The position numbers and the translations under genes are program-made. Positions 61,781-64,000 of a DNA stretch of 64,000 nt are shown here, one piece after another. Source of the DNA: Ooceraea biroi (Eukaryota; Arthropoda; Insecta; Hymenoptera; Formicidae); NCBI RefSeq assembly GCF_003672135.1, contig NC_039513.1, positions 3,844,833-3,908,832 on the forward strand, read 5' to 3'. How positions within the stretch are numbered: position 1 is the stretch's first letter; each line of letters begins with the position of its first letter. Below the pieces are notes generated by a model. It was not told the DNA's origin. It ran no database searches and was given only the letters and a program-made list of their open reading frames with translations.

Positions 61781-64000
61781 TTCCGATCGTACAGATATTT
61801 TTGCGAATTTTGTGCAACCGGAACGGCGAAGAGGACTAAAGAGAGACAAGCAAGGGTGAGTCGTAAGGGATGAGAGTTATCGCGAATAGCGTACCCTCGT
61901 ACAAAAGACCCTTAGTGCGCGCGCTGCGCGGTACTTCAGTTTACTAATGAACCCAGCCAGGGGTACGCCACTCGAGAGGCACTTTTACTGCTGTCACTCC
62001 GTCTGCCGGCAGTCGACAGACAGACAGTTCACAATGGCTACCGTGGATACCTGCTTCCGTCACACGGATTCGCGGCCATTCTATCTTCGACCGCGCGTAC
62101 CTCTTCTTCTCCCGGACTTGCAGAAATGGAGAACGCAGCGAGGCGAAATTTCGTCTTTTACCGCCTGGAAGACGAGGACGTTGCTATCAGTTCTGCGTTA
62201 AAACGGCGTCGCTTTGAACGATCGCGGTGCACAAAAGGCAAATGGATTATTTCAAGTTTATATAGTCTTGGCGAAAGTTACAGCTGCAAGAGTGTGCAGG
62301 ACTCGAAAGATACTTTGTTTACGACGAGAGACATAATTAGAAAGAGAGAGAAAGAGAGACAGAGAAAAGAGTGAAGTAACAGCAAGAGACAGACATAATA
62401 TTCTATATTCATTTTGCTCAATTGAAGTCTTCGTTAAATTACGTAGTTTGTGAGAACAAATGAAATCAGAGCTTGTATAAATTCTCCCAAATTTCAAGTG
62501 CAGCAGTCTCATCACAATGATTTTTCAAATTTCCTTCAAATAATTAATTGGAATTTTCTTTTGATTAAAATCGTTACTTCTTTTGTACATGTATCAGTGA
62601 CAGAAAAGTGCAGAAATAGATGATTGTTTTTACTTTTGGAAAATTTTTGTTTGTCAGTTAGTTATATTGATGAAAATAGCAAATAGTATATACATATAAA
62701 TCGTTGTGTCGAGTTGAAGAATTTCAACTCGATTTCAGATTTCAGACTATTCAGTAAGATGGAAAATGTACAATTAGATTTCTTTAAATATAATGAAATT
62801 ATTATATTCATGTTACTAATTGACTTGGTTTGATGATAATTTTGATCAAATTAATTCGAACGGCCCCTCATTAGATGCTTAGTAGACCTCGCAAAGTTGG
62901 AAACTCGAAACAAAGATCCTGTTATTACTTACAGGACGAATAAAAAACAAGCATTTCAACAACGTCGCACTTATTATTCGCATTTATCCGAGAGATATAA
63001 GTTCGTACTATAATCGCAAGAACGAAGCAGGAAACGCTTTGTAGCAGCTAAGTGCTCTTTGAATGGGGGAGAATGCTTCAACGATTCCTTTGAATCGCTT
63101 GTTTTATCGAATAACGATGTTCTAAAATTTATCGAAGAACAATGTGAGTGTATTCAATAGCCTAGATTTCACAAGCCGATGGACAAAGTTACAGCAGCTG
63201 CCACTGCCATTAATAATGGTCAGTGTTTTTGTCAGATACGCCAAAAAGGGACACAATTGTTAACGTTTGTCGTTAAATACGATTGTTTTTTCTTTTTTCT
63301 AAAATATATCACGTAGCTTTTACGTGACGCGACGAGAATTTGGATGTAGAGCACTCGGATAGAACACTCAGAGAACTCTAATTTTTCATCTTACTTCTTA
63401 CTTCTTGCTGAAGTGGAAGTTTTGGTAGAAGGGTGTACGCTTCGCTTAAGTCGACACAAGCGCTAATAAACCTAATTTAATTAGAATAACGCGGAGATAT
63501 TTTTCTCAGAGTCTCATTGTCGCTGACAGCGAATCCACAAAGTTACACTAACATCTACTTTAAGTCTTACATTTGTATGCACCCTCCAGCTCCCACACGC
63601 GCGTTAGTTTTTATACTGCTTTCCATTTAATCAAGCGATTTGCCGACGCTACCATCAATCTCGGCAAATTAAGTAATTATAAGATTGATTAACAGCGGCT
63701 GATAATAATCTCATCATCATCACGCTCAGTACATACCGGCTAGGAATATTTTAGTTAGTTAATAACGAGCTGATTTAACGAGAAAGGTAATACGGTAGTG
63801 CATTACTAAAAAGCAATCCTGGATGTAAAGCAAGTTGCACCTAAAAGAGCTAATGCCAAATTTTTGGATAACATAATATGTTAGATGTATTTCTTTAAAA
63901 ATATAGTTTATACAAAAACAATATATAAATTTCTTTATAATACTCAAAATTGAAAATAAATCATTTCGATCGACAAAGACGATCTATAATAATTATTCCA
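61781..64000. other. Right end: GC-richer block with possible promoter, no supported gene
   Basis: Around 61,900-62,200 GC content rises. An arthropod-type initiator (TTCAGTTT at 61935-61942) lies about 100 bases before an ATG in fair context (CACAATGGCTACC, 62034). Two overlapping ORFs (61947-62201 and 62126-62374) follow in different frames. This could be the first exon of a gene continuing right, but neither ORF has a recognisable domain. The rest to 64,000 is AT-rich and unremarkable. Confidence 0.25.

Noticed and set aside
62126..62374. 82-codon ORF starting MENAARRNF
   Set aside because: Ends in a basic low-complexity KEKERQRKE tail from a GA-rich tract and has no recognisable family; kept only as part of a possible promoter/first exon region.

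Overview
The window is nuclear DNA from an insect. It is AT-rich, has short spliced genes with compact exons, and carries many decayed transposons and microsatellites. The protein sequences, together with a LINE family and dispersed repeats that I associate with hymenopteran genomes, suggest Hymenoptera and most likely an ant. That placement is inference, because no search could be run.

Four protein-coding genes can be reconstructed exon by exon with consistent splice phases. Three are tandem paralogues of the ELOVL family (elongation of very long chain fatty acids), all on the minus strand: gene A (1815-4576, 6 coding exons, 266 aa), gene B (13037-16506, 5 coding exons, 286 aa) and gene C (24048-25528, 3 coding exons, 294 aa). 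All three share the same first phase-1 intron, with G|AT split to encode Asp of a D-P motif, and each has an HxYHH histidine box. They would catalyse the condensation step of fatty-acyl elongation in the ER membrane. In ants and other insects such arrays are usually linked to cuticular hydrocarbon, wax or pheromone precursors. The fourth gene, on the plus strand at 42565-49021, is caspase-activated DNase (DFF40/CAD/DFFB, Drosophila Drep4 type): 6 coding exons, 425 aa, an N-terminal CIDE-N domain and a C-terminal nuclease domain with all the expected metal-binding and catalytic His/Cys/Asp residues. It contains one GC-AG intron.

Layout: 1-1814 AT-rich flank with a small inverted-repeat element; 1.8-4.6 kb ELOVL A; 4.6-13 kb repeats (a MITE with about 40-bp ends, a LINE 3' fragment, a palindrome, and an 0.9-kb inverted-repeat element with nested tandem duplications); 13-16.5 kb ELOVL B; 16.5-24 kb repeats (two Helitron-like elements in opposite orientations, a perfect-arm palindrome, a dead 1.58-kb Tc1-like transposon with IR/DR ends); 24-25.5 kb ELOVL C; 25.5-42.5 kb mostly intergenic, with a perfect 41-bp inverted-repeat MITE, a 5'-truncated LINE pseudogene on the minus strand and one unidentified exon-like ORF at 35.3 kb; 42.5-49 kb CAD; 49-64 kb intergenic, with several GC/CpG-richer islands but no gene I can support.

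I found no convincing new molecular system. The most unusual signals are the hammerhead-ribozyme-like cores in an inverted repeat inside ELOVL A intron 1, the stepwise difference in intron number across the ELOVL array, the GC-AG intron and very short C-terminus of the CAD gene, and the unidentified exon-like ORF on the minus strand at 35.3 kb.
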